Below, piece after piece: positions 1 through 8,168 of a stretch of 23,942 bases of DNA (the stretch's first letter is position 1; the number at the start of each line of letters is the position of its first letter). The stretch is from Treponema sp. UBA7590 (GTDB lineage Bacteria; Spirochaetota; Spirochaetia; Treponematales; Treponemataceae). The translations under genes and the position numbers were made by a program. The notes under the pieces are model-generated. The model was given only the letters and a program-made list of their open reading frames with translations, was not told where the DNA came from and did not search any database. The DNA lies in NCBI GenBank assembly GCA_002478955.1, contig DLKK01000002.1, forward strand, positions 12,467 through 36,408, in the 5' to 3' direction.

Positions 1-548
1 CATAAATCAATTGCCTCGTCATTGTTTGTTCCAAGTTCAAGATGAGCCATGACGAATTTTGTATACGGATATTTTTTTGCCATATTATAGACTTTTTTGC
101 ATTCAGAAAAACCGTCGTTTGCAGTGTGCACGATTACCGGAAGCTCAAGAAGCTCCGCAAGTTCAATGTAAGGTTCAATCTGGGGACTGTCAAAAGAAAG
201 CGCAGAATAAAACGGATGGATTTTTATGGCTTTTACAAACTGCGGATGAATCTTTAAAAGGTATTCAAGTTCTGCAGATGGTTGCTCAAGGCGCGGTTTT
301 ACCCAGATAGCCGCAAAAATTGTTCCCGGATTTGCCTTTGCGAAATCTATTGTGTCTTTTGCGGTCTGAAGCATAGGAATCTGCTCATTTTCTGGCAATG
401 GATTGTGTTCCGTATCAACTTCCACCGCAGAAACATTGGAAACGATTGCCTTGCTGATATTATATTTTTCCATTGCTGTAAGAACATCTTTTTGAGGCAT
501 GGAAAAACCAAGACTGCTACCAAAGTGAACATGCGAATCAATAATCAT
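1..548 (-). CDS. Amidohydrolase family protein, C-terminus cut by window edge
   Basis: Reading the minus strand from the ATG at 546-548 gives an open frame of 182 codons that runs off the left edge, so the 3' end is missing. The N-terminus is MIIDSHVHFG, the metal-binding HxH motif of the amidohydrolase-2/TIM-barrel hydrolases. Later segments fit the same fold: AIKIHP (near residue 122), LPVIVHTAND (near 154) and FVMAHLELG (near 178), which supply the usual later His ligands. Such proteins hydrolyse or decarboxylate small cyclic or amide substrates in the cytoplasm; the substrate cannot be told here. An AAGGA ribosome site lies just upstream of the ATG, so the start is well supported. It is divergent from cimA across 125 bp. 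Confidence 0.85.
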   Translation of the reverse strand, partial: MIIDSHVHFGSSLGFSMPQKDVLTAMEKYNISKAIVSNVSAVEVDTEHNPLPENEQIPMLQTAKDTIDFAKANPGTIFAAIWVKPRLEQPSAELEYLLKIHPQFVKAIKIHPFYSALSFDSPQIEPYIELAELLELPVIVHTANDGFSECKKVYNMAKKYPYTKFVMAHLELGTNNDEAIDL

Positions 549-566
549 TTTTGTGTCCTTCCATTT

Positions 567-599
567 ATTATAGCATTGTTTTTGTGTTTTTAATATAAT
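567..599. promoter_or_regulatory. Divergent -10 elements between the amidohydrolase gene and cimA
   Basis: The minus strand has a perfect TATAAT at 567-572, about 18 nt before the amidohydrolase ATG. The plus strand has a perfect TATAAT at 594-599, about 75 nt before the cimA ATG. Neither has a convincing -35 hexamer at 16-18 bp, so the calls rest on the -10 alone in AT-rich DNA. Confidence 0.35.
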
Positions 600-673
600 A
601 AAGAAATCTCTAGGAATTATTTTTTTAGAGCTAATTTGAACATCAAATTTTGTGTTTTGCATAGGAGTTTTTT

Positions 674-2269
674 ATGGCAGATATGAAAGTAGAAATTCTG
701 GACAGCACTTTGCGCGATGGAGCTCAGGGTGAAGGTATTAGTTTTTCGGTTCAGGATAAAATTCACATTTGTCAGGCACTTGATGAGCTTGGAATTACGT
801 TGATTGAAGCTGGAAATCCTGGCTCTAATCCAAAAGATATGGAATTCTTCCAGGAAATGAAAAAAATCCATCTTAAGACTGCAAAACTTGCCGCATTTGG
901 TTCTACTCGCAGAAAAGACATAAAATGTGCGGAGGATGTAAATCTTCAGAGTCTGCTTGCGGCTGGAACAGAATATGTTGTTATTTTTGGAAAAAGCTGG
1001 ACTTTTCAGGTTACGGATATTATAAAAACTTCGCTTGAAGAAAATCTTGCAATGATTCGTGATACTTGTGCTTTTCTGAAAGAACAGGGAAAGCATGTTG
1101 TATATGATGCGGAACATTTTTTTACAGGATTTCAGGATGACTCGGAATATGCGCTGAAATCTTTGGAAGCCGCTGTGGAAGGCGGTGCGGAAACTTTGGC
1201 TCTGTGTGAGACTAAAGGCGGCTGTATGCTTAAAGACTGTGAAAAAGCCGTAAAAGCCGCTGTTGAAAGAATTGGTGGACGCGCGAAAATTGGAATCCAT
1301 ACGCATAACGACTGTGGTCTTGCGGTTGCAAACAGTTTGATTGCAGTGGAATCTGGCGCGCGGCACGTTCAGGGCACTTTTCTTGGTTTTGGTGAGCGCA
1401 CTGGAAACGCAAACCTTAGCTGTATTATTCCAGATTTGCAGTTAAAACTTGGCTATAAGTGTATTGAAGATGAAAAAATTAAAAAACTTACTTCAATTGC
1501 AAAGCGTGTTGCGGAAATCACAAATATTACGCTGAATCCGCAGCTTCCTTTTGTTGGCGGTTCGGCGTTCAGCCACAAGGCTGGAATGCACATTGACGCG
1601 GTTTTGAAAAATCCAGAGGCATACGAGCATATTTCCCCGGATTCAGTCGGAAACGAGCGTGTTTTCCTTATGAGTGAAGTTGCCGGTCGTTCCACAATCA
1701 TTGAGAAAATCCAGAAGATTGACCCGACAATCACAAAATCTTCACCGCAGGTTGCAGAGCTTGTTGCAAAAATGAAAGAACTTGAATTTGAAGGTTATCA
1801 GTTTGAAGGTGCAGACGGTTCCTTTGAGCTTCTTGCGCGAAAAGTTATTGGCCGCTACAAGCCGTTTTTTACGCTGCATTATTACCAGACGAATGGCGTG
1901 AACCCACGTCCGGAGGAAGGAGTCTGTGCCTGCGCTCAGATTAAAGTTGAGGTTGAGGGACAAATTGAAGTTACTGCCGGTGAGGGAGACGGTCCGGTAA
2001 ATGCGCTGGACATTGCTTTGCGAAAAGCTTTGAGCCGTTTTTATCCTGCTGTAAATCAGATTCGGCTTACGGATTATAAAGTTCGTGTTTTGGACGGAAA
2101 AAGCGCAACTGCTTCGAAAGTACGCGTTCTGATTGAATCAAGCGACGGAAAAAACACGTGGACTACAGTTGGTGTAAGCTGCGATGTTATGGAAGCCAGC
2201 TGGCTTGCGCTTTGCGATTCTTTTGAATACAAACTTATAAATGACATTGAAAAGCATTTAGGACGTTAG
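674..2269 (+). CDS. cimA: (R)-citramalate synthase
   Basis: This 531-residue protein belongs to the 2-isopropylmalate/homocitrate synthase superfamily and looks like the CimA branch. It would condense pyruvate with acetyl-CoA to citramalate, the first step of the threonine-independent route to 2-oxobutyrate and isoleucine. The TIM-barrel catalytic half starts with STLRDGAQGEG (residues 10-20). CimA-like segments follow: NPGSNPKD, FGSTRR, IFGKSW, YDAEHFF and the metal site IGIHTHNDCG. From about residue 390 a LeuA-type regulatory dimer domain follows (GDGPVNALD), normally the site of isoleucine feedback. The segment usually seen as CDTNGG reads CETKGG (178-183), a mild variation. AGGAG at 663-667, 6 nt before the ATG, fixes the start. 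leuB follows 109 bp downstream on the same strand. A LeuA of the same superfamily is the main alternative, but the AEHFF and GKSW segments favour CimA. Confidence 0.88.
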   Translation: MADMKVEILDSTLRDGAQGEGISFSVQDKIHICQALDELGITLIEAGNPGSNPKDMEFFQEMKKIHLKTAKLAAFGSTRRKDIKCAEDVNLQSLLAAGTEYVVIFGKSWTFQVTDIIKTSLEENLAMIRDTCAFLKEQGKHVVYDAEHFFTGFQDDSEYALKSLEAAVEGGAETLALCETKGGCMLKDCEKAVKAAVERIGGRAKIGIHTHNDCGLAVANSLIAVESGARHVQGTFLGFGERTGNANLSCIIPDLQLKLGYKCIEDEKIKKLTSIAKRVAEITNITLNPQLPFVGGSAFSHKAGMHIDAVLKNPEAYEHISPDSVGNERVFLMSEVAGRSTIIEKIQKIDPTITKSSPQVAELVAKMKELEFEGYQFEGADGSFELLARKVIGRYKPFFTLHYYQTNGVNPRPEEGVCACAQIKVEVEGQIEVTAGEGDGPVNALDIALRKALSRFYPAVNQIRLTDYKVRVLDGKSATASKVRVLIESSDGKNTWTTVGVSCDVMEASWLALCDSFEYKLINDIEKHLGR

Positions 2270-2378
2270 AATTTTCCGGCAAGTTTCATGGTTTTATGAT
2301 TTAATTGAAACTCGCAATGCAATTCATTAAACTGTTTATGTTTGGAAAATAATTTAAAAAAAAATTAGAGGTATATAA

Positions 2379-3473
2379 ATGGAAAAGACTATTGCTTTGA
2401 TTCCAGGGGACGGAATTGGTCCTGATGTTGTGGCAGAAGCTGTAAATGTGCTTGATGCCGTTGCAAAAAAATATGGCCATAAGTGGAATTACACTAACGT
2501 TTTGGCTGGTGGCTCTGCAATTGATAAATTTGGAAAACCGCTTCCGCAGGAGCAGCTTGATATTTGCTTGAAATCTGATGCGGCTTTGCTCGGTGCTGTT
2601 GGTGGTCCAAAGTGGGACAACTTGCCTTCTGAAATCCGACCTGAAAAAGCTCTGCTTGGTCTTCGCGGTGGAATGAAAGTTTTTGCAAATCTTCGTCCTG
2701 CTGTAATGTGGAAGCAGTTGAAAGACGCTTGTCCTTTAAAAGATGAGATTGTTGGCGATGGTCTTGATATTCTTATCGTTCGCGAATTGACTGGTGGTAT
2801 TTATTTTGGTGAACGAGGAACTTCTGCGGATGGAAATACTGCCTGGGATACAGAAAAATATACACGTCCGGAAATTGAACGAATTGTCCGAATGGGATTT
2901 GAATACGCTATGAGCCGCAGAAAGAAGCTTTGCGTTGTTGACAAGGCTAATATCTTGAATTCTTCACAGTTGTGGCGTCGCGTTACAGAAGATATTAAAA
3001 AGGATTACCCGGAAGTTGAACTTTCATATTTGTATATTGATAATGCTTCTATGCAGCTTGTCAGAAATCCAAAGCAGTTTGACGTAATCGCAACAAGCAA
3101 TATGTTTGGCGACATTATGTCTGATGAAGCTAGCCAGATTACAGGTTCAATTGGTATGCTGGCTTCCGCTTCTCTTGGAGATGGAACTGGTCCTGGTCTG
3201 TATGAGCCAATCCACGGTTCTGCGCCGGACATTGCAGGAAAAGATTTGGCTAATCCGTTGGCTACAATTCTTTCTGCAGCTATGCTTTTACGCTACAGTT
3301 TTAAGCTTGAAACAGAGGCAAAGGCTATTGAAAATGCAGTAAACGCTGTTCTTGATGACGGTTGGCGAACTGGTGATATTGCCGGATCTCATATTGCAGA
3401 AGTAAAAGCAGCCGGAAAACTTGTTGGCACAAAGAAGATGGGCGAACTTGTTGTTGAATATTTGAATAAATAA
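2379..3473 (+). CDS. leuB: 3-isopropylmalate dehydrogenase
   Basis: The 364-residue protein has the full LeuB signature. It opens with IALIPGDGIGPDV, then GAVGGPKWD, the substrate-binding segment LLGLRGGMKVFANLRP, RELTGGIYFG, the catalytic Lys in VVDKANIL, the metal-binding Asp cluster in NMFGDIMSDEAS, and the NAD adenosine-pocket segment EPIHGSAPDIAGK. The length is normal for the family. It oxidises 3-isopropylmalate in leucine synthesis and the matching 3-methylmalate in the citramalate pathway, so pairing with CimA makes sense. LeuC and LeuD are not in the window and must be encoded elsewhere. An AGAGG sequence lies about 9 nt before the ATG. A 7-bp inverted repeat (2282-2288 with 2306-2312) in the gap after cimA has no T tract and is probably not a terminator, so the two genes may be co-transcribed. 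Confidence 0.95.
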   Translation: MEKTIALIPGDGIGPDVVAEAVNVLDAVAKKYGHKWNYTNVLAGGSAIDKFGKPLPQEQLDICLKSDAALLGAVGGPKWDNLPSEIRPEKALLGLRGGMKVFANLRPAVMWKQLKDACPLKDEIVGDGLDILIVRELTGGIYFGERGTSADGNTAWDTEKYTRPEIERIVRMGFEYAMSRRKKLCVVDKANILNSSQLWRRVTEDIKKDYPEVELSYLYIDNASMQLVRNPKQFDVIATSNMFGDIMSDEASQITGSIGMLASASLGDGTGPGLYEPIHGSAPDIAGKDLANPLATILSAAMLLRYSFKLETEAKAIENAVNAVLDDGWRTGDIAGSHIAEVKAAGKLVGTKKMGELVVEYLNK

Positions 3474-3482
3474 GTTATATTA

Positions 3483-3530
3483 AAAAGCCACAGAAAAATC
3501 CTGGAAAATCCAGTGTTTTCTGTGGCTTTT
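3483..3530. terminator. Bidirectional hairpin terminator after leuB and the NhaC gene
   Basis: A perfect 15-bp stem (3483-3497 with 3516-3530) starts with AAAAGCC and ends with GGCTTTT, so both strands have a U-rich end. A smaller CTGGA/TCCAG hairpin sits inside the loop. It lies just after the leuB stop and also downstream of the convergent antiporter gene. Confidence 0.9.
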
Positions 3531-3533
3531 ACG

Positions 3534-3578
3534 GCCGGCACTTGAAGTTTTGATTGCTTCTGATTGCCGGCTTTTTTT
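3534..3578 (+). terminator. Second rho-independent terminator after leuB
   Basis: GCCGGCA at 3534-3540 pairs with TGCCGGC at 3565-3571 and is followed by T7 (3572-3578). A GAAG/CTTC pair can extend the structure inside the loop. The T tract touches the last bases of the convergent antiporter gene. With the hairpin at 3483-3530 it makes a double stop for leuB transcription. Confidence 0.8.
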
Positions 3579-5118
3579 ATTTCTGTGTTGAACTTTTTTG
3601 CAGTTTTTTTACAACAAGCAGAAATCCGATTGTTGCAATAAATCCGAATGCAAACGATAATGGCGCATTTTTTACAAATCCTGCGAAAATATACGTTATG
3701 AACGATATTCCGGCGCATGAAAGTGCGTATGGAAGTTGGGAAGAAACATGTTTTACATGGTTACATTGAGCTCCTGCGCTTGCCATGATTGTTGTATCTG
3801 AAATCGGTGATATATGGTCGCCACATACAGCTCCTGCCATACATGCAGAAATTGAGATGATTCTTAGCGGATTTGATGCTTCAGGGAATACTGCGATGCA
3901 GATTGGAATCAATATTCCGAATGTTCCCCATGAAGTACCTGTTGCAAATGCAAGGAATGACGCAATCACAAAAATTATTGCAGGCAAAAAGTTCATTAAG
4001 GATGATGCGCTTCCGCTTACAACACTTGCAACAAAGTCTTTTGCGCCAAGGGAATCTGTCATTGATTTTAATGTCCAGGCTAAACAAAGAATCAGGATTG
4101 CCGGAACCATTGCCTTGAATCCGTCTGGAATACAGCTCATGCAGTCGGTGAATTTAAGGGTTCTTCTTACAGTGTAAAGGATTACTGTAAGAATCAATGC
4201 TGCGAATGAACCTAGGACAAGACCTACTGAAGCATCAGAATTTGCAAAAGATTCAATAAAATTAAGATATGTTTCGTTTGCGACCATCTGACCGTCTGAT
4301 TCAACAAGCTTTGTAAAGAATCCGCCAGAATAAATCATTCCTATTGTGCAGGAAATAATCAGCACTGCAATCGGAATAATCAGGTCAAGAACAGTGCCTT
4401 TTCCTATGATTTTATTTTCATCTTCGTTTGAATCTGAATCCAATGCTTGCAGCGCATTTTCGTATTTTGCCATTGAACCATATTCAATTTTCATCAAAAC
4501 CATTGCAAACATCATTACAATGGTAAAAAGTGCATAAAAGTTGAATGGAATTGCTTTTATAAATAGGGCAAGTCCGTTTTCTCCTTCGGTTACAAAGCCA
4601 GAAACTGCCGCTGCCCATGATGAAATCGGAGCGATGATGCAGACTGGAGCCGCCGTAGCATCTATAAGATAAGCTAGTTTTTCGCGGGAAACTTTATGTC
4701 TGTCTGTTATTGGACGCATTACAGAGCCAACCGTAAGGCAGTTGAAATAATCGTCAATAAAAATCATTATTCCAAGGCAGATTGTTGCCACTTGCGCGCC
4801 GACTTTTGTTTTTATGTGCTTTTTTGCCCATTCTCCAAAAGCGTTTGAGCCGCCGGCTTTGTTCATCATGGCAACCATTACGCCTAGAATTACAAGAAAT
4901 ACTAGAATTCCTACATTGTATGAATCCGAGACAGAGGAGATTAATCCGTCATTGAATACGTGTGTCAAAAATCCTGGAAATCCTGAAGCTGCATCGATTG
5001 CATAGAAAATTCCGCCAATTACAATACCGATAAAAAGTGAAGAATAAACTTCTTTTGTTATTAACGCCAGCGCAATGGCGATAATTGCAGGTAATAAAGA
5101 CCAAAATGTACCGACCAT
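3577..5118 (-). CDS. NhaC-family Na+/H+ antiporter
   Basis: This 513-residue protein is strongly hydrophobic, with about eleven to twelve predicted membrane segments, and matches the NhaC ion-transporter family (which also includes malate/lactate antiporters such as MleN). Characteristic stretches are MIFIDDYFNCLTVG (charged FIDDYFN motif in the first half), GTSWGTFGILIPI, and GDHISPISDTTIMASAG near the C-terminus. It would exchange Na+ for H+ across the inner membrane; an organic-acid substrate cannot be excluded. The start ATG overlaps the stop of the upstream 64-residue gene as TAATG, and GGAG lies about 8 nt before it, so the two are probably translationally coupled. It ends against the double terminator shared with leuB. 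Confidence 0.88.
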   Translation of the reverse strand: MVGTFWSLLPAIIAIALALITKEVYSSLFIGIVIGGIFYAIDAASGFPGFLTHVFNDGLISSVSDSYNVGILVFLVILGVMVAMMNKAGGSNAFGEWAKKHIKTKVGAQVATICLGIMIFIDDYFNCLTVGSVMRPITDRHKVSREKLAYLIDATAAPVCIIAPISSWAAAVSGFVTEGENGLALFIKAIPFNFYALFTIVMMFAMVLMKIEYGSMAKYENALQALDSDSNEDENKIIGKGTVLDLIIPIAVLIISCTIGMIYSGGFFTKLVESDGQMVANETYLNFIESFANSDASVGLVLGSFAALILTVILYTVRRTLKFTDCMSCIPDGFKAMVPAILILCLAWTLKSMTDSLGAKDFVASVVSGSASSLMNFLPAIIFVIASFLAFATGTSWGTFGILIPICIAVFPEASNPLRIISISACMAGAVCGDHISPISDTTIMASAGAQCNHVKHVSSQLPYALSCAGISFITYIFAGFVKNAPLSFAFGFIATIGFLLVVKKLQKSSTQK

Positions 5119-5312
5119 TATTTTTTCTCCAATGCTGAAGCTAGTTTCTTGAAATCGACTTCCATAGGAACTTTGATTCCCGCTTCTTCGAATTTTTGAA
5201 AAATTTCAATAGCATAATCAATTGCTTCTATTGAATTTCTGTTCGTGTACGTCTTGATTTCTTGCAGCGCTTTTACAACTTCATCGTTGCTCATATAAAC
5301 AATATCACTCAT
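5118..5312 (-). CDS. Small conserved-looking protein coupled to the NhaC antiporter
   Basis: A 64-residue protein that I do not recognise. It is soluble, acidic to neutral, with a likely helical pattern (NDEVVKALQEIK, then IEAIDYAIEIFQKFEEAG) and no membrane segment or signal peptide. It is probably real because AGAGG precedes its ATG, its stop overlaps the antiporter start in a TAATG arrangement, and it fills the gap between two transporter genes. The helix-rich form and coupling suggest a cytoplasmic accessory of the antiporter, but this is inference only. The MATE gene ends 41 bp upstream on the same strand. Confidence 0.7.
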   Translation of the reverse strand: MSDIVYMSNDEVVKALQEIKTYTNRNSIEAIDYAIEIFQKFEEAGIKVPMEVDFKKLASALEKK

Positions 5313-5329
5313 AGAAAACCTCTTTGTTT

Positions 5330-5359
5330 ATGATAGCACGATATTTTAAAGTTTTACAA
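5330..5359 (-). promoter_or_regulatory. Possible promoter for the small protein-NhaC pair
   Basis: On the minus strand TTGTAA (5354-5359) is followed after 18 bp by TATCAT (5330-5335), 17 nt before the ATG at 5312. The -35 overlaps the MATE stop codon. It would allow the pair to be expressed apart from the MATE gene. Confidence 0.4.
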
Positions 5360-6694
5360 ATTTTTTGTTTCTTTTCTGTATGTTATTACAAAGTAGATTA
5401 TTTCAAAAATTGCAGTGACAAACCAGCTTACCGGATAAAGCAAGAAAAGGCTTTCGATTGTGCGGAAGTACGCGAAAATTGTGTAAATCCAAAGCACGCG
5501 GAAAAAACACGAGCCAATAAATACAAAGACAGAAGGAATCAAGGTTTTTCCAAGTCCTCGGTTTGCGGCGATTGTTCCGTCCATAAACGCAGAAATTCCA
5601 AAACTGAACGTCATTATCCTGAATTTTTTCATTGCATAGTCAACAACTGTGCTGTCTGTTGTAAAAAGTCCAAGAAATTGTGGTCCAAATACGTAAAGGA
5701 CAATTCCCATGATAATTCCGACTATTGCGGCGTAACCAACTCCTACAAAATAGGATTTTAGGATTCTTGATTTTTTGCGCGCGCCATAATTTTGACCTAT
5801 GAAAGTCGCCTCTGCCGTATAAAATGCCGCCATTATATTGTAGACAAGATTATCGCCATTCATAGTGGCTGCGTTTCCGGCAACCATAAGCGCATCGAAA
5901 GAATTTACGCCGGCCTGAATGAAAAGATTTGCCACCGCAAAAACAACATTCTGAAGTCCGGCTGGAATTCCTATTTTTACAAGCTGCATTGTCTTGTGGA
6001 TGTTAAGCTTTAAATTCTTCTTGTCAAAATGGACATTTCCCATATCCTTGAAAGTTGCCCGGACGGTAAGAAAACACGAGATAAACTGGGCAACAACTGT
6101 AGCGATAGCAACGCCTGCAACGCTCATCTTAAAGACGATTACTAGAAGCAAATCCAGAAAAACATTTGCAATTCCTGCGAGTGCCAAGAAAATCAGCGGA
6201 AGTTTTGTGTTTCCGTGGGCGCTTAAGACTGCGTTTCCAAAATTGTATAAAGCCATCGCCGGCATGGAAATAAGATAAATTCTAAAGTAAAGCAATGCGT
6301 CCTGCAGTAGTTCTGGTTTTGTCTTCATTGCCTTTAAGACAAGCGGAGCAGAAATCCAGCCGATAATCATTATCGCAAGACCTGCAATAAGGCAAAATAC
6401 TGCCGCTGTGTGAATCATATCGTTCAATTCTTTTTTGTTGTTTTGACCGATGTAAAAAGCTACAAGAACATTTACGCCGCCACCGATTCCAATCAAAAGT
6501 CCTGAGCAAAGAAAACAAAGCTGACCGTCTGAGCCGACTGCGCCAAGTGCCAAAGCACCCGCAAATCTTCCGACAACAGAAGAATCTGCCATGTTAAAAA
6601 GAATCTGCAGGATATTCGTGAAAACCAGCGGAATACTGAAGAGAAAAATATTTTTTACGAGCGAGCCGTTTGTAATTTGAATTTCTGATTTCAT
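5354..6694 (-). CDS. MATE-family multidrug efflux transporter
   Basis: The 446-residue protein has the twelve-helix layout and two-fold repeat of MATE exporters, normal in length. The N-terminal segment (LFSIPLVFTNILQILFNMAD, then VGRFAG) and the second-half counterpart (VKIGIPAGLQNVVFAVANLF, residues about 245-265) are typical. It would extrude drugs or metabolites across the inner membrane using a Na+ or H+ gradient. The NhaC antiporter two genes downstream could help maintain that gradient, which is a reasonable but unproven link. There is no clear ribosome site before the ATG. The 5' region is shared with the divergent Omp85-like gene. Confidence 0.9.
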   Translation of the reverse strand: MKSEIQITNGSLVKNIFLFSIPLVFTNILQILFNMADSSVVGRFAGALALGAVGSDGQLCFLCSGLLIGIGGGVNVLVAFYIGQNNKKELNDMIHTAAVFCLIAGLAIMIIGWISAPLVLKAMKTKPELLQDALLYFRIYLISMPAMALYNFGNAVLSAHGNTKLPLIFLALAGIANVFLDLLLVIVFKMSVAGVAIATVVAQFISCFLTVRATFKDMGNVHFDKKNLKLNIHKTMQLVKIGIPAGLQNVVFAVANLFIQAGVNSFDALMVAGNAATMNGDNLVYNIMAAFYTAEATFIGQNYGARKKSRILKSYFVGVGYAAIVGIIMGIVLYVFGPQFLGLFTTDSTVVDYAMKKFRIMTFSFGISAFMDGTIAANRGLGKTLIPSVFVFIGSCFFRVLWIYTIFAYFRTIESLFLLYPVSWFVTAIFEIIYFVITYRKETKNL

Positions 6695-6712
6695 AGCTGT
6701 TAATTATTATGA

Positions 6713-6741
6713 ATAATATAATTAAACAAAAAAATGCACAA
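6713..6741 (-). promoter_or_regulatory. Candidate promoter of the MATE gene
   Basis: On the minus strand TTGTGC (6736-6741), a 17-bp spacer and TATTAT (6713-6718) precede the MATE ATG by 18 nt. Its -35 overlaps the proposed -35 of the divergent promoter at 6735-6762, so the two would compete or be regulated together. Confidence 0.45.
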
Positions 6742-6762
6742 TAAATAAAAAAACGCTATAAT
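6735..6762 (+). promoter_or_regulatory. Candidate leaderless promoter of the Omp85-like gene
   Basis: A perfect TATAAT at 6757-6762 is followed by only 6 nt before the ATG at 6769. A weak -35 (TGCACA, 6735-6740) lies 16 bp upstream. Transcription would start at or next to the A of the ATG. There is no ribosome site in the interval. Confidence 0.5.
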
Positions 6763-6768
6763 GCATTT

Positions 6769-8004
6769 ATGAAAAAGTTTTTATTGTTTTTTTGCGCATT
6801 TTGTTTGTCTGGAAAATTTTTGTTTTCAGAGCCAGTTTCTTCTATAAAATTTAGAGGTCTAAAAAAAACAAAAGAATCGTACATGCAGAATCTTTTAAAG
6901 GATTTTGTTGGCAAGGATAGCGAAGAACTTGATTTTAATGAGATTGAAACTATTTTGCAGGCGGAAGGTCTTTTTTCTGAAATCAGCTTGAATCTTGAAA
7001 ATATAGGAAATTCCGGGGAGCTTGAGGAATCTGGCCAAAATGAAAATTCCGGCGTGATTTTAAACGTCAATTTAAAAGAAAAAATTACTTTTTTGCCTCT
7101 GCCGTTTGCGTCCTATTCAAGCGATGGATTTATGGGCGGTTTTATGCTGATGAATATGAATGCGTTCGGCAGGAAAAATAATCTGATTGCCGGTGGTGTT
7201 TTTTCAAAAAATATGCAGATGGGGCTCCTGATGTTTTCAAAGCCAGCCGGCGATATAAAGCATCCTGGATTCGGGACTTTTACAAATTTTTCGCACAAAG
7301 AAAATGAAATCACAGATTTTGATGACAATAATCTTTTGAAATTTGACTCGATAAATTTCCGGGAACGGTTTAATTTTACAGAGAAAATGAATAAATATTT
7401 TTCGCTTTCCGCCGGCGCGGAATATTTTTACGGTCATTTTTACAAGGACGATATGGATGATTATCATCAGTGGACTGTTTCCAGCGCGTTGAATTTTCAG
7501 AATGTCAGCTGGAACGGTTGGTATCTGATTGGAAACGGAGCGTCATTTGAATATTCTGCCGGTTATTCAACAGATTGGAAAATAATTGAAGGAATTTCGT
7601 TCAGGGCGAATTATCAGATTCCGGTTGCAAAACGGAACAGGCTGATTTTTAATGCGGCTGGAACGATTGAATCTGGAAAAAACGTTATGCTTCAGGCTGA
7701 CAGAGGAGATGCTGGATGTTCAATAATGAATTCAAATTTTAAGACAGAACGGATTGCCAGCGCGATGATTTCTATGGAGGAAGCTCTTTTTCGGCATAAA
7801 ATAGCAACTGTAACTTTTTACGAAACTTATGAAGGTGCAATCGCTGAAGATTCCGATGGAAATTTTGTTTATTGCCACGGACCAGGCGCAGGCTTGAAAC
7901 TTTACATGAAACAGATTGCATTTCCTGCGATGAACATGGGTTTTTCTTACAATGTGAACCAGAATTTCTTTAAATTTGTAATTTCAGTCGGAATGAGCAT
8001 GTGA
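6769..8004 (+). CDS. Small Omp85/BamA-like outer-membrane protein with one POTRA domain
   Basis: A 411-residue exported protein. Residues 1-20 form a signal peptide (MKKFLLFFCAFCLSG), and its position confirms the start. Residues about 23-105 look like one POTRA module: SIKFRGLKKTKE, a helix-rich middle, EGLFSEISLNLE, then LNVNLKEK. From about residue 106 the sequence alternates polar and aromatic residues as in a beta-barrel (GFMGGFMLMNMNAFGRKNN, then many short strands), typical of the Omp85 superfamily. It is much shorter than BamA, which has five POTRA repeats and about 800 residues, and it ends in GMSM rather than an aromatic residue. The role could be protein insertion, secretion or lipid transport; none can be chosen. 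The gene stands alone and divergent from the MATE gene. Confidence 0.72.
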   Translation: MKKFLLFFCAFCLSGKFLFSEPVSSIKFRGLKKTKESYMQNLLKDFVGKDSEELDFNEIETILQAEGLFSEISLNLENIGNSGELEESGQNENSGVILNVNLKEKITFLPLPFASYSSDGFMGGFMLMNMNAFGRKNNLIAGGVFSKNMQMGLLMFSKPAGDIKHPGFGTFTNFSHKENEITDFDDNNLLKFDSINFRERFNFTEKMNKYFSLSAGAEYFYGHFYKDDMDDYHQWTVSSALNFQNVSWNGWYLIGNGASFEYSAGYSTDWKIIEGISFRANYQIPVAKRNRLIFNAAGTIESGKNVMLQADRGDAGCSIMNSNFKTERIASAMISMEEALFRHKIATVTFYETYEGAIAEDSDGNFVYCHGPGAGLKLYMKQIAFPAMNMGFSYNVNQNFFKFVISVGMSM

Positions 8005-8052
8005 GTGAAATTGCTTGAATATTAATTTTTTTCTGATAGCTTGTTCAATTTT

Positions 8053-8102
8053 TTTTCTAAATCAAAAAAAACGACATTCAGAATAAATTTAGAAAATTTT
8101 TT
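8053..8102 (+). terminator. AT-rich hairpin terminator after the Omp85-like gene
   Basis: TTTTCTAAAT (8053-8062) pairs perfectly with ATTTAGAAAA (8087-8096) and is followed by T6. The loop is long (24 nt) and the stem is AT-rich, so strength is uncertain. The 164-bp gap also has two exact copies of a 13-mer, TTCAA followed by T8, at 8044-8056 and 8101-8113. No convincing promoter for the downstream operon was found; TTGACT at 8131-8136 lacks a well-spaced -10. Confidence 0.4.
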
Positions 8103-8168
8103 CAATTTTTTTTGTGATTCATTTCATTTTTTGACTTTTTTTTGCGTTAAATATGCAGAGGTTAAAAA

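Noticed and set aside
617..1366. 249-codon open frame antisense to cimA
   Set aside because: It lies wholly opposite a well-supported enzyme gene, has low-complexity Phe/Ser/Asn/Lys-rich content and no domain or ribosome site.
2282..2312. Hairpin between cimA and leuB as a terminator
   Set aside because: The stem is only 7 bp, AT-rich, with a 17-nt loop and no T tract after it.
5324..5761. 145-codon plus-strand frame across the MATE gene end
   Set aside because: It is antisense to the MATE protein, with random Cys/Lys/Asn-rich composition.
8131..8153. TTGACT/TAAATA promoter for the peptide operon
   Set aside because: The spacer is only 11 bp, too short for a standard promoter.
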